Shown: piece after piece, positions 37,935 to 46,814 of the stretch
Position numbering within the stretch: the stretch's first letter is position 1
Layout: each line of letters begins with the position of its first letter
Source of the DNA: Citrobacter sp. On2M
Lineage (GTDB): Bacteria; Pseudomonadota; Gammaproteobacteria; Enterobacterales; Enterobacteriaceae
Assembly (NCBI RefSeq): GCF_018035235.1
Contig: NZ_WPCV01000004.1
Location: 496,001-560,000, forward strand
Direction of reading: 5' to 3'
Length of the DNA: 64,000 bases
The notes under the pieces: model-generated
The model's database searches: none
Told to the model about the DNA's origin: nothing
Seen by the model: the letters and a program-made list of their open reading frames with translations, nothing else
Program-made: the position numbers and the translations under genes

Positions 37935-38438
37935 ATGAGGACGTTGATGCTTTGTTTAGGCCTGTGGATATTAATAATGCCAGTTAGTCAAGCAATAACT
38001 TCTGATAATCATCTAACAGGTGATACGACTAATTTAAGATTCTATGGAGTATTAAAAAGAAAACCATGCCATATTAATGGTGACAGTTTGATAAATATCG
38101 ATTTTGGAAAAGTAAGGATCAAAAAAATAGATGGATTAAATTATAAACAAAAAATCCCTTACTCCATCACATGCGAAGAGTATTCTCCAGAGTTAAAGCT
38201 GACTCTGGCGATTAATGGAGCCAGTTATTTCGAGAAGTCCGTGCTAACGACAACGGTAGATGGGTTAGGCTTAAAATTACTTGCTAACGGTGCAGACTTT
38301 GAAATGAATAAACCAGTTCAGATTAATTTCGATTCGGGAAGTCTAATCCTTGAGGCGGTTCCCGTGCAGAAACCAGGTGCAACGCTACCTGAGAAAGCTT
38401 TTAGCGCCACGGCGACGCTACTCGCAGAGTATTTATAA
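37935..38438 (+). CDS. Minor fimbrial subunit
   Basis: A 167-residue pilin-like protein with SD AAGGGGG and signal peptide ending VSQA-ITS. Cysteines occur in KRKPCHING and ITCEEYS; the end FSATATLLAEYL is a donor-strand-like terminus. Spacing of 17 bp from the previous gene and 9 bp to the next indicates one transcript. Confidence 0.8.
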   Translation: MRTLMLCLGLWILIMPVSQAITSDNHLTGDTTNLRFYGVLKRKPCHINGDSLINIDFGKVRIKKIDGLNYKQKIPYSITCEEYSPELKLTLAINGASYFEKSVLTTTVDGLGLKLLANGADFEMNKPVQINFDSGSLILEAVPVQKPGATLPEKAFSATATLLAEYL

Positions 38439-38447
38439 GGGGGAGAC

Positions 38448-38999
38448 ATGAGTATTAGAATCAGTTTGCTTATGTTGATTTGTTTAATAGATATGGCGGG
38501 AATACATTCGGCTCAGGCAGATGATAACTTAAAGTTTAGTGGTTTTTTAGTTATGGATCCATGTGAACTGGACCCAGATACCTCTGATGTTGAGGTATCT
38601 TTTGGAACCATTGTCGACAAGTATTTGTATTTGAACCAGAGAACGCATAGCCAACAATTTGTTATTAATTTAAAAGATTGTGATATTGACTCTGGAAACA
38701 TCGTACAGATGACGTTTAGCGGTACACCGAGCACAGAATTACCTGGTTATATTGTTCCATCGTCCGGTGAGAAGACGGGTATCGCCGTGGGTATGGAGCG
38801 CGTCGTCAATGACGGTTCTGGCCCAATCGTACAGTTGTTACCCTTTAATGAGGCTATGCCGACCTCGCCACTGTTTAATGGTACGACGACGTTGAGATTT
38901 CGTGCTTTTATACAGGGAATACCTAGCGCGATTGCCTCGCATAGTATTGTTCGCGGTAACTTTAGCGCCGTAGCAACCTTTACTATCGAGTACCCCTGA
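38448..38999 (+). CDS. Minor fimbrial subunit
   Basis: A 183-residue pilin-like protein with SD AAGGGGGAG and signal peptide ending AQA-DDN. LVMDPCELDP and LKDCDIDS hold the cysteines. The layout (TFSGTPSTE... AIASHSIVRGNFSAVATFTIEY) parallels the major pilin more closely than the other minor subunits do. Its stop is 7 bp before the oligosaccharyltransferase-like gene, so the two are almost certainly co-expressed. Confidence 0.83.
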   Translation: MSIRISLLMLICLIDMAGIHSAQADDNLKFSGFLVMDPCELDPDTSDVEVSFGTIVDKYLYLNQRTHSQQFVINLKDCDIDSGNIVQMTFSGTPSTELPGYIVPSSGEKTGIAVGMERVVNDGSGPIVQLLPFNEAMPTSPLFNGTTTLRFRAFIQGIPSAIASHSIVRGNFSAVATFTIEYP

Positions 39000-39006
39000 G
39001 GCTGGT

Positions 39007-40617
39007 ATGACGATTAATCTACTGCGAAGCTATACCTATAAGAATGCAATATGCCTACTGATTGCATTGTACTTCCTGGTTCTGATGCATATCTATTTAC
39101 CAAACCGAGGCGGAAATGGCCTGAATCTTCCTCTCAATATCTTTGCATGGCTGTGGATCTGTATGTTGATGTGCGTAATTGCGTTCAGTGGCAATCGAGG
39201 CCGCTTTATCTATCCGCGTTACATCAGCGCTATGGTTTTGGGGGGCTTTCTGCTGACGGTTCCCCTGTTTTGGGCCAGCCGCGCAGGCATGATGAATGCT
39301 GTCTGGCGAGTAATGGCATTATGGGGTGGGCTGTTTATTTACGTCCTGCTATACCAATTGAGATTATGTTTCACGCAAAAGATCAGGGTAATGTGGGCGA
39401 TCTTCGGCGCTACCGTGATTGAAGCGGTTGTCTCCTTATGGCAGATCGGTCAATTGCTGATGGGAGCGGGAAGCCGCCCCGGCGGAATTTTTCAACAAGT
39501 TAACGTACTGGCTTCTTTTCTTGCGACGGGGCTGGCCATCTCTTTTATCCTCTATTCGATGAGTAAGCCAGCTTGGGTGAGGGCTTTCCTGGCACTTAGC
39601 CAGATTATGATATCTCTGATTTTGGTGATGTTGTCATCGCGAGTCGGCTGGTTGGCGGGGATAGTGGTCTATACACTGTATTTAGGCCGTTATCTGACCA
39701 GACGGCACGATACGGTTGCTGCTGTCTTGTTGTACCCTTTGCTCGGCGCGGGAGTGGGCATCGGGATCATGTATGCCGTGCAACAAGGTTGGTGGGTTTT
39801 GGACGGCTTATTGGTTGATAAGCAGATGTCGAGCCACTTGCGATGGATCCTTTTGATTGCCACTTGGTCAATGATAAAGGCCCATTTACTCACCGGGGTG
39901 GGATATGGTGAATACGCCTATACCTTATTACGTACCCTCTCTGCACCCCAGGCGCAAGAGGCCTGGCGGGTGACACACCCGCATAATGAAATTCTATATT
40001 GGTGGGTTGAAGGAGGAATATTAGCACTTGTTGGGATCGGTTGTATCATCTATGGGATTCTGCGTCAGGCGACCAGACCTAAATGTAATGAGAATTACTT
40101 ATGGCTATATGTGATGCTTCCCATTGCTTTGCATACAATGACCGAATTTCCCTTTTATCTGTCAATGCCGCATTTATTTATTTCTTTGCTGTGCATCTCT
40201 TTCTTGCGTGATGATGGAAGACCTATTCTCAGGGGGCGCGCATGCCTGCTTAGAATAACTTTTGGCGTTGTTTTTTTTCTTCTCGCTGCGATTTTTATCT
40301 TTATGCTACAGGCTAATTTCTATTTATATCAGTTTGAGCGTAGTGGGATGAAGAATAAAGACTATCTGGCACGAATCGATATGCCCATGCTTCAATGGGA
40401 GCGCTATCAGTTCGATCGACATATCAGTATGTTGTTGAGTTATAATGCTACGCGAAATGATCAATTACTAATCGAGTTTGAGCGTTGGGCCCGTGACTAT
40501 AGCGACCGAAATAACGATCGAAATGTCTGTTGGACGAGGGTGAATATTGCGAAGCATTTTCGATTGGCAGATAAATATTCCGCACTGAAAAGAGAGTGTA
40601 CTGTACTTTATCCTTAG
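39007..40617 (+). CDS. PglL/Wzy_C-type O-oligosaccharyltransferase-like membrane protein
   Basis: A 536-residue inner-membrane protein with about 11-12 helices and a roughly 95-residue hydrophilic C-terminal tail (about 442-536). It carries landmarks of the O-antigen-ligase/PglL superfamily: GGIFQQVNVLASFLATG (159-175; the QxNVLA motif is typical of PglL protein ligases), SSRVGWLAG (210-218), a large periplasmic loop with HPHNEILYWWVEGG (324-337) including the catalytic-type His, and TEFPFYLSMPHL (379-390). WaaL lipid-A ligases usually lack the QVN and HPHNE-W-EGG combination. The family moves a lipid-linked glycan to Ser/Thr of periplasmic proteins. Its place inside a pilus operon points to pilins as acceptors (inference). 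Alternatives are a Wzy-type polymerase or an inactive relative. Confidence 0.8.
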   Translation: MTINLLRSYTYKNAICLLIALYFLVLMHIYLPNRGGNGLNLPLNIFAWLWICMLMCVIAFSGNRGRFIYPRYISAMVLGGFLLTVPLFWASRAGMMNAVWRVMALWGGLFIYVLLYQLRLCFTQKIRVMWAIFGATVIEAVVSLWQIGQLLMGAGSRPGGIFQQVNVLASFLATGLAISFILYSMSKPAWVRAFLALSQIMISLILVMLSSRVGWLAGIVVYTLYLGRYLTRRHDTVAAVLLYPLLGAGVGIGIMYAVQQGWWVLDGLLVDKQMSSHLRWILLIATWSMIKAHLLTGVGYGEYAYTLLRTLSAPQAQEAWRVTHPHNEILYWWVEGGILALVGIGCIIYGILRQATRPKCNENYLWLYVMLPIALHTMTEFPFYLSMPHLFISLLCISFLRDDGRPILRGRACLLRITFGVVFFLLAAIFIFMLQANFYLYQFERSGMKNKDYLARIDMPMLQWERYQFDRHISMLLSYNATRNDQLLIEFERWARDYSDRNNDRNVCWTRVNIAKHFRLADKYSALKRECTVLYP

Positions 40618-40744
40618 TGAGGGTCATATACTATGTTTTTCAACACTATTTATGAGAATGGTATATTTTATTTCCAGGATAGATTTGCATTAACTGAGTT
40701 TTAATATATTACTTAACAATTTTGTTCTTGTGGAGGGGCTATAG

Positions 40745-41722
40745 GTGATTAAATCATTGGTATATATTTTTTTCGTGGTTGTGACTTTAGTCACACCCCC
40801 AGTATCTGCAAGTTATTTATCTGGTGATCCGGGTGATGCGGGGTGTGGGAGCACCTCTGGAATTGCTTGTGTTAAAAGAGGTCCAGCTAATAATTATGTC
40901 ACTGCCGTACCACATGTATTCGATGTAGTAATGAATGGTAATCCTGCTGTTTGGGCTAAATCAAACGCAATTAAAATTGCACTTGGTGTTCGTCAAAGTT
41001 CAGTGGGTACCAATACGTATACGGACTCAAATAAGTATACTTGGCTGACTGCATCCCATGATTTGTCTAAGTCCGCGGGGCCGCTTAAACCCATGAAATG
41101 GGTTTATATAGATCAAACCGATCCCGGTTACTTAGCTCAGGGCATCGCTTATTATTACCCTCAGCTTGGTTCTACGATTACTACGGGTGTGGGTAGTGTT
41201 TATTGCGTGGGTTTATTCTATGACACTGGTATTGGTAACCCCACGGGTATTTCTGGTTTAGTGGAAGGCTTTGGTTGTAAGAGTGATATGGGGGGCTCAG
41301 AAAGTAAACCTCCGATCGAAAAATGTGTAGCGACTAGTACGCTGAATATTGATTTTGGTGAGGTTGATAGAGCCGGTATAACGAATACTGGAGCCTACGA
41401 AAAATCTGTTAAATTGAGTATTAACTGTAGTGGGGTCTCCGTGCTTCCCGTTCATACTTTTCAGGCCAAATTAAGTGGTACAGGAGTAACATGGGCTGGT
41501 GGACAGCTTAAGACTTCCAACCCCGCACTTGGTGTGAAGTTTAATATTGCGGGCAAGGACGTCAATGCAAATTCTTCACCCTTCGATCTTGGGTCAACAA
41601 GCGGTGGGGCGCTAAATGTGACAGTAAAGGCGGCCTTAGCCAAGAATCCAAGCGTAATTACACGTGATATTGCTACCGGTAGTTTTAACGCGAATGCGAC
41701 ATTAATTATTGAAGAAAAATAA
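40745..41722 (+). CDS. Two-domain fimbrial tip adhesin
   Basis: A 325-residue secreted protein, roughly twice pilin size: signal peptide ending PVSA-SYL, an N-terminal receptor-binding-like domain (about 23-190, with CGSTSGIAC and YCVGLFYD...FGCK cysteine pairs), then a C-terminal pilin domain (about 195-325; STLNIDFGEVDRAGITN, INCSGV, ending FNANATLIIEEK). This is the plan of FimH/PapG-type tip adhesins. It starts with GTG 40745 behind a strong GGAGGGG. A 127-bp gap separates it from the ligase-like gene. No named lectin was recognised; the receptor is unknown. Confidence 0.82.
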   Translation: MIKSLVYIFFVVVTLVTPPVSASYLSGDPGDAGCGSTSGIACVKRGPANNYVTAVPHVFDVVMNGNPAVWAKSNAIKIALGVRQSSVGTNTYTDSNKYTWLTASHDLSKSAGPLKPMKWVYIDQTDPGYLAQGIAYYYPQLGSTITTGVGSVYCVGLFYDTGIGNPTGISGLVEGFGCKSDMGGSESKPPIEKCVATSTLNIDFGEVDRAGITNTGAYEKSVKLSINCSGVSVLPVHTFQAKLSGTGVTWAGGQLKTSNPALGVKFNIAGKDVNANSSPFDLGSTSGGALNVTVKAALAKNPSVITRDIATGSFNANATLIIEEK

Positions 41723-41830
41723 TTGTTTCATATTTTTATATGATGAACTACCCGTATTCCTGGTATATGGTGTTTATCCAGTTTTGAGCGTATGCACTTA
41801 ACCGGTCTTAGCACCAACTTCCAGAGCTGA

Positions 41831-43447
41831 ATGATGCCAGGGACAGAAGCAATGATAAATAACAAGATGCTTTTCGCTATCTCCTGCGGAAAAAAAGCCT
41901 TGTATGTCGCTTTTTCTGGGGGGCTGGTACTGGCCGTAACTCTGGCAACTGTGACCTGGTGGTCTGTCGAATCCCTCCGGAAAGACACTCTCACACGTAT
42001 AAATTTTGCACAACATCACATTGACACCATTATTTCAAATGCCAGAGCGGTGGCGAATGTGACCCGAAATCTTGCCGGGATGCCCTGTACCGGAAACACA
42101 CTTTCCCAGCTCCGTCATGATGTAATCCGCACACCGAATGTGCGCGCTATCGACCTGGTACGTCAGGGTCGCATTTACTGCACTTCGCTGTATGGCGCAA
42201 CAGATGAACCCGACAGGCTCTCCCTCCCGTCTGCCCGGAACAACCTGCAGTTGCTTCCCGGTAACACAGCCACACCGCATTTATCTGTGCTGGTATACCG
42301 TACTACCCAGCCCAAGGGCACGTTACTTATTAGTATTGACGGGTATTTTGTTGCTGAAACGCTCTTTGCGATTCGTACACTCCCTTTGGTTTATTTTCAG
42401 GTCGGGAATACTCTGATGTCGAAATCCGGCCAAATCCTGACACCTGCGCAACTCCCCGCCGGGAAACGCGAGTTCATTACATCTCCGGACTGGTCTTACC
42501 GGCTTGTTATCGTCACGCCGACGGGGACACTGTTCGGCAACATCGTGCATAACTACTGGAGGAGTATGTTGGTTTGCCTGCTGCTTGCTTTGGCGGCCTC
42601 ACTTCTGTGTTACCGGATATTGACTCGCCCTCTGACGCCTGTGGAGCAATTACAAAACGCGCTGGCACGCCATGAATTCGTGCCATATATTCAGCCGATC
42701 GTCGATATCACTACACATCGCATTAAAGGTGGTGAGATTTTAATTCGCTGGAAACATCCGGAAGCAGGCCTCATCCCTCCGGACCAGTTTATCCCGCTGG
42801 CGGAAACCTCAGGTCTGATTGTGCCCATGACGCGGCAGTTGTTTGCAGATACAGGCCGCTTTTTTCAGGCGCACACAGCCCGGCTTCCAGCCGGTTTTCA
42901 CCTGGGATTCAATATCAGCAAGTCTCACCTTGCAGACCGTCACCTCATGGAGGATTGTCAGAATATCCTGGCCGAGTTGTTGCCCTGCAGGGCAGAGCTG
43001 GTCCTCGAGTTACTGGAACGGGATACCGCTGAATGCACTGCTGAAATGAAAACTGCGTTCAGCAAATTAAAGCAGGAGGGGATAAAGTTCGCGCTTGACG
43101 ATTTTGGAACCGGATATTCGACGCACGCCTGTCTGCAGAATTTCAGTACCGATTATATCAAGATAGACAAAAGCTTTATTCAGATGGCAGGTGTTGATGA
43201 TATATCCCGGCATATTGTAGACAACGTCATTGCATTGGCAGAAAGTCTGAATATCAATATTATCGCTGAAGGCGTTGAAACTGCGTCGCAGGAGGCATAT
43301 TTACAGGGGCGTAATGTGAAATATCTGCAAGGCTATCGCTATGGCCGTCCGGTTTCTCTGGATCAATTTGTAAAGAACCACCTGAGTGGTGGCGACGGAC
43401 CGTTTTTCACAGGTTCACCGGCGTTGGCATATCAGGCTGAACAATAA
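41831..43447 (+). CDS. CSS-motif/EAL cyclic-di-GMP phosphodiesterase
   Basis: A 538-residue inner-membrane enzyme with two helices (about 22-45 and 235-258) flanking a periplasmic CSS-type sensor (two cysteines, MPCTGN and GRIYCTSLYG), followed by a cytoplasmic EAL domain (about 275-520). The EAL motif is EIL; downstream residues expected for activity are present: FNISKSHL, ELLERD, LDDFGTGYS, KIDKSFI, AEGVETASQ. Same plan as PdeC (YjcC)-type enzymes, whose periplasmic cysteines respond to redox state. Located directly after the fimbrial adhesin, so it may tune attachment versus motility. The start could also be ATG 41852. Confidence 0.9.
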   Translation: MMPGTEAMINNKMLFAISCGKKALYVAFSGGLVLAVTLATVTWWSVESLRKDTLTRINFAQHHIDTIISNARAVANVTRNLAGMPCTGNTLSQLRHDVIRTPNVRAIDLVRQGRIYCTSLYGATDEPDRLSLPSARNNLQLLPGNTATPHLSVLVYRTTQPKGTLLISIDGYFVAETLFAIRTLPLVYFQVGNTLMSKSGQILTPAQLPAGKREFITSPDWSYRLVIVTPTGTLFGNIVHNYWRSMLVCLLLALAASLLCYRILTRPLTPVEQLQNALARHEFVPYIQPIVDITTHRIKGGEILIRWKHPEAGLIPPDQFIPLAETSGLIVPMTRQLFADTGRFFQAHTARLPAGFHLGFNISKSHLADRHLMEDCQNILAELLPCRAELVLELLERDTAECTAEMKTAFSKLKQEGIKFALDDFGTGYSTHACLQNFSTDYIKIDKSFIQMAGVDDISRHIVDNVIALAESLNINIIAEGVETASQEAYLQGRNVKYLQGYRYGRPVSLDQFVKNHLSGGDGPFFTGSPALAYQAEQ

Positions 43448-43469
43448 GTCGGAATACTGCGCACTGATA

Positions 43470-43893
43470 TGACGTCTTTACACCAGTCGCGTTATCCGAC
43501 AAATCCGCGATGAGCGCTCATTTTCTCGAACAATCTAATCAGGGGCTACGCGGCCCGTAATGCTGCGCTGGCGTTGCATCAGGGAGAGTGGGTGGTGTCC
43601 TGAATGCGGATGATGGTATTGCTGACGAGTTTATTGAACCCCGGTGGCGGACGACAGTTGCGACACAGAGCGACGTGGTGCTATTCAATGTCTGGCATTC
43701 TGTTACAGAGCACAACTGAAGGGTCGTACACACCCGGCCACTCTGCTGGCAGAGTTTCACAGGCTACGACTGGATATTTAGCAATGAGACTTTCATCACG
43801 CACCGGGCGGATTATTATGATGTTCGTGCGATGATCTATATCGGTGTAATAACAGAAATCATCAGACGGGCGAAACGGGACGGTGTGAGATAA
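43470..43893 (+). pseudogene. Broken GT2-family glycosyltransferase
   Basis: Pieces of a family-2 glycosyltransferase appear in different frames. YAARNAALALHQGEWVV matches the GT2 AARNxxLxxAxGEWV segment, and after a frameshift LNADDGIADEFIE gives the DxD-type metal site. Later frames give YDWIFSNETFITHRADYYDVRAM and end IIRRAKRDGVR at 43893. The N-terminal Rossmann start is lost and stops interrupt all frames. It may once have built a glycan used by the neighbouring ligase-like protein. Confidence 0.6.
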
Positions 43894-44129
43894 AAAAATC
43901 CCCAACGGAGATGATGGGGAAGGTAGTGTTTGAAGTTGTGTTGTTATTATCTGTCGTCAATGTGTTAGCACGTATGATTTTAATTTGATATATAAGTGGT
44001 AATCAAATTAAATATTTTAATTGTCATTATTATAATGGAGTAAAGCAAGGTTTATTGAGTAAAAACTTCAGACTCCTACAGCAACAAAATTTCACAAATG
44101 TCAGCTGGTTTTATATTCCGGCCTTTTTC

Positions 44130-44300
44130 AGCTACCGGCACGGGTTACCACTAGCGCTGGGGGGACGGCGTCCTGCAGCTGAATGCCGGACTGAATCATC
44201 TGTCTGGGATCCTGGTTAACGAAAGTGCCCAGGCTATGCTGATTGTCATCATCACCGCCCTGGCCACCGTTTCTCGGTTCTGCCGGCGCGAAATTCTTCC
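44130..44300 (+). pseudogene. Fragment of a BCCT-type (choline/betaine) transporter
   Basis: One frame reads GVLQLNAGLNHLSGI and then AQAMLIVIITALATVS. This resembles the helix-loop-helix of BetT/BetU-like BCCT carriers that ends in the ITALATVSV(L/A)SG signature. The remainder is missing or frameshifted. The surrounding 43894-44785 has no intact gene. Confidence 0.35.
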
Positions 44301-44788
44301 TCAGGAAGGACGATTCCCGCTGTATCGGTTTGATTATGGCGCTTATATTGGGGCGACTGCTGTATGATCCGGATATCTTACTCGTTCGAACCTTCAAGTT
44401 CGGATGGTATGTATGCACGCCAAAGTTCAGTATCGGCATCATTATACTGTTTATGTAAGCCGGCATATGTCACCTAATCCCGAACAGTGCTGCGAGTGAA
44501 CAGTTACGGAGGAAAATGCCATTCTGGCCAGGAATCCGTCTTTTATCTTCATTTTTCCTTCTTGGGGCTCCTCTATGGCTGCGTCAGTATGCCGAATCTG
44601 GAAAAGAGTATAATTAGTAGTTTTAATTTCCTTATTAATCATCGATTTTGCGATTTATTAATATATGGAATTAATAATTATCATGTAATGAATGAAGTAT
44701 TTGTCATGAAAAACATTTTTTTGTTAAAAAACAAAATGCAAAACGGGTAATTATGCACTCGTGACCCAGAGAAAAGGGGGTTAGTTTG

Positions 44789-45019
44789 GTGACAAAAGAA
44801 CGTGATGAAACGATCGCGCTGGAAGCGGTAGAAGAATATTTAAACAACATCGACTGGATTAACGATGAGATAAGAGCAACTCTAAATTATGCGATAGAGG
44901 CGATGATAAGCACTGCGGAAAAGCACGAAAGTAGAATGTTCAAAATTGTGATGGCGCAGGAAGGAAGGAGGACTGCCTGGGGGCATGAGTTAATCGAAGA
45001 AATGGAGCATATCCCGTAA
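44789..45019 (+). CDS. Small acidic protein, paralogue 1 of 3
   Basis: A 76-residue soluble, acidic, helix-rich protein of unknown function. The segment ALEAVEEYLNNIDWINDEIR (11-30) aligns with matching segments of the next two genes (pattern: hydrophobic-xx-Y/F/C-L/M-N-xx-D/G-xL-x-D-x-A-K/R). GTG 44789 is 8 bases after GGGGG; TTG 44786 is possible. The family was not recognised. Confidence 0.55.
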   Translation: MTKERDETIALEAVEEYLNNIDWINDEIRATLNYAIEAMISTAEKHESRMFKIVMAQEGRRTAWGHELIEEMEHIP

Positions 45020-45052
45020 CCGTAACGTAGTTTATTAACTAAAACATTCAAA

Positions 45053-45337
45053 ATGATAAATATGAAAAATATCCAGAGCAGAGATGAAAAAGTATATCGT
45101 AGAATGGTGAGTGATACGATGGTTGGGTTCATGAACACAATGGGTGATCTCAGTGATGAAGCAAAAGACGATTTGCTTTCGATCATAGTGGAAGCTATGG
45201 AGACGAATGCTAACGAAGACGAAGAAAGCAGGAGAAAAATAAATCTGAAGGTACATGAGGTATCAAAGGAATACAACATTCCGATACTTAACATCTTTTC
45301 TGTTATTTCAATGGTTTTCATAGATTTCGAGTACTAA
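45053..45337 (+). CDS. Small acidic protein, paralogue 2 of 3
   Basis: A 94-residue protein of unknown function (or 91 from ATG 45062). It shares two blocks with the third paralogue: RRMVSDTMVGFMN-x4-LSDEAKDDL, and a later VSKEYNIPILNIFSVISMVF. Predicted mainly helical and highly charged in the middle (ETNANEDEESRRK). No signal peptide. Same strand and 33 bp from its neighbour, suggesting an operon. Confidence 0.6.
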   Translation: MINMKNIQSRDEKVYRRMVSDTMVGFMNTMGDLSDEAKDDLLSIIVEAMETNANEDEESRRKINLKVHEVSKEYNIPILNIFSVISMVFIDFEY

Positions 45338-45394
45338 AATATTCCCAGTTAAAGCTCATGGGAATGTTATTTTCAATAAAGAAAGGAGGGAAGG

Positions 45395-45691
45395 ATGTCT
45401 TCATGCAAAGAGGAAGATGATATGTGTAAGAGGATCGTCGCGAGAACAGTAGCTGAATGTCTTAATAGCATTGATAACCTTCATGATGGGGCTAAGGAAG
45501 GATTAACCTATGTTATAGCAAGGTTGGTTGATAACCCTGATTCAAATGATGAAATGAAAAAGAACATCATTGCGATATCCAGAGAATACAATATCAGCGA
45601 GGGGGCGCTTTTTGTCCTTATTACAGATATATTCACTGTGTGTGAGATGGTGCTAACGCATAAGGAAAGGTGTGGGGAAGTAATCCACTAA
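45395..45691 (+). CDS. Small acidic protein, paralogue 3 of 3
   Basis: A 98-residue protein of unknown function (shorter from ATG 45422) behind a strong GGAGGG ribosome site. CKRIVARTVAECLNSIDNL and ISREYNISEGALFVLITDIF correspond block for block to paralogue 2. Tandem duplication and separate ribosome sites argue that these are real genes and not chance frames. Confidence 0.62.
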   Translation: MSSCKEEDDMCKRIVARTVAECLNSIDNLHDGAKEGLTYVIARLVDNPDSNDEMKKNIIAISREYNISEGALFVLITDIFTVCEMVLTHKERCGEVIH

Positions 45692-45985
45692 GTGCGGGTA
45701 AAACGTTGCTTACAATTCGTGCCAGTTACACTGTATTTTATCTTACAAGCTGTAATGCTAACTTCTATGAGAAATGAAGCCAGGGTAAACATAGAAAAAA
45801 CTACTGAACACAAAATCCCTGCTCTATGGAAAGCCTACCTGTATCTCAAGAGTAGACTGATGGGGTTGTTGGCCGATTTTTTACAAGATATCCAGTGTAT
45901 AACACCAAAAAAATTTACATATCCTGTCAATAATTTTTCCTGGCATATCTCTTGAGTGTTTTTTTGACTACTAAGTAGGTGGGTA

Positions 45986-46381
45986 ATGATTAAGCAATTG
46001 TATTATTTGACAGGGTTAATCTCTGTTATGGTCATGATGCATACGGCGTGGAGCAGCTTCTTACTTCAAAGAAAAACAGTGAAGTGCGTCAGGAGTTCAT
46101 TTTTTATAAAAATTGAGATGTTATTTGTGATGGTGTCTGTTTTATTGATTCATTGTATGGAAGCATCCATTTTTGCAATATTTTATTATGTTAATGATGC
46201 TTTGCCAGATATGGAAACATCCATGTATTTTTCACTGGCCAGTTATGCAACTGTTGGTTACGGTGATGTACTTTTACCTGAGGGGTTCCGATTAACTGGG
46301 GCGGCTGAAGGACTTGTTGGTACATTAATGGTTAGCTGGACGGTAGCCACATTAATTAGCTACTTTGGTGATAAAAAATAA
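45986..46381 (+). CDS. Mini potassium channel (Ion_trans_2 type)
   Basis: A 131-residue membrane protein with hydrophobic segments at about 5-23, 42-68 and 105-126. The pore loop carries the K+ selectivity filter T89-V-G-Y-G-D94, preceded by a pore helix (YFSLASYA). There is no RCK/TrkA-N or voltage sensor; a tetramer of such subunits would form a simple K+ pore. ATG 45986 has AGGTGGG upstream. It follows the three small paralogues on the same strand, with about 290 bp in between. Confidence 0.82.
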   Translation: MIKQLYYLTGLISVMVMMHTAWSSFLLQRKTVKCVRSSFFIKIEMLFVMVSVLLIHCMEASIFAIFYYVNDALPDMETSMYFSLASYATVGYGDVLLPEGFRLTGAAEGLVGTLMVSWTVATLISYFGDKK

Positions 46382-46621
46382 TGCGATAATCAGACCTTTT
46401 GTAAAGAGCTTGGTTTTTGGATTGCTTGCGGCACCTTTTAGTTCACTTGGCTGAACGAAATTAATATGAACGTAACATCGTTTATACAGGGGGGGAGTTG
46501 AAAGGGATTTCCAATATTGACTGTGCATCAGATATGATGAAATTGTGGCAAGTGACAGCCAGAAAGGATTAAACTGGACAGCAATTACATCATTGAATCA
46601 GTGAGTTAAAAAGAAAAAAAA

Positions 46622-46645
46622 GCCTCAACCCAAAAAGGTTGAGGC
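46622..46645 (-). terminator. Strong leftward terminator without a matching gene
   Basis: GCCTCAACC / GGTTGAGGC nine-bp stem. On the minus strand it is followed by a T-rich run, and on the plus strand by AATAAAA. No intact minus-strand gene lies upstream (only an IS3 remnant), so it may end a small RNA transcribed leftwards from about 46,700-46,780, or be left over from a lost gene. Confidence 0.6.
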
Positions 46646-46814
46646 AATAAAACTTCAAAGGAAAGTAAGAACAGTTCACCTACTCATATACGCAAAACTA
46701 TATTGCCAGTGTAATGCTTATCTTGCAAATTAATTGTGTTAAATATCTTTATTAATATTCCTGGGGCGAGGGGGGATTGTAAATAACAATGAATCTACAC
46801 CTCAGAGCCATTTA

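Noticed and set aside
45692-45955. 87-codon GTG-initiated frame after the third small paralogue
   Set aside because: It starts one base after the previous stop with no ribosome site, and shows no domain or similarity to the paralogues.
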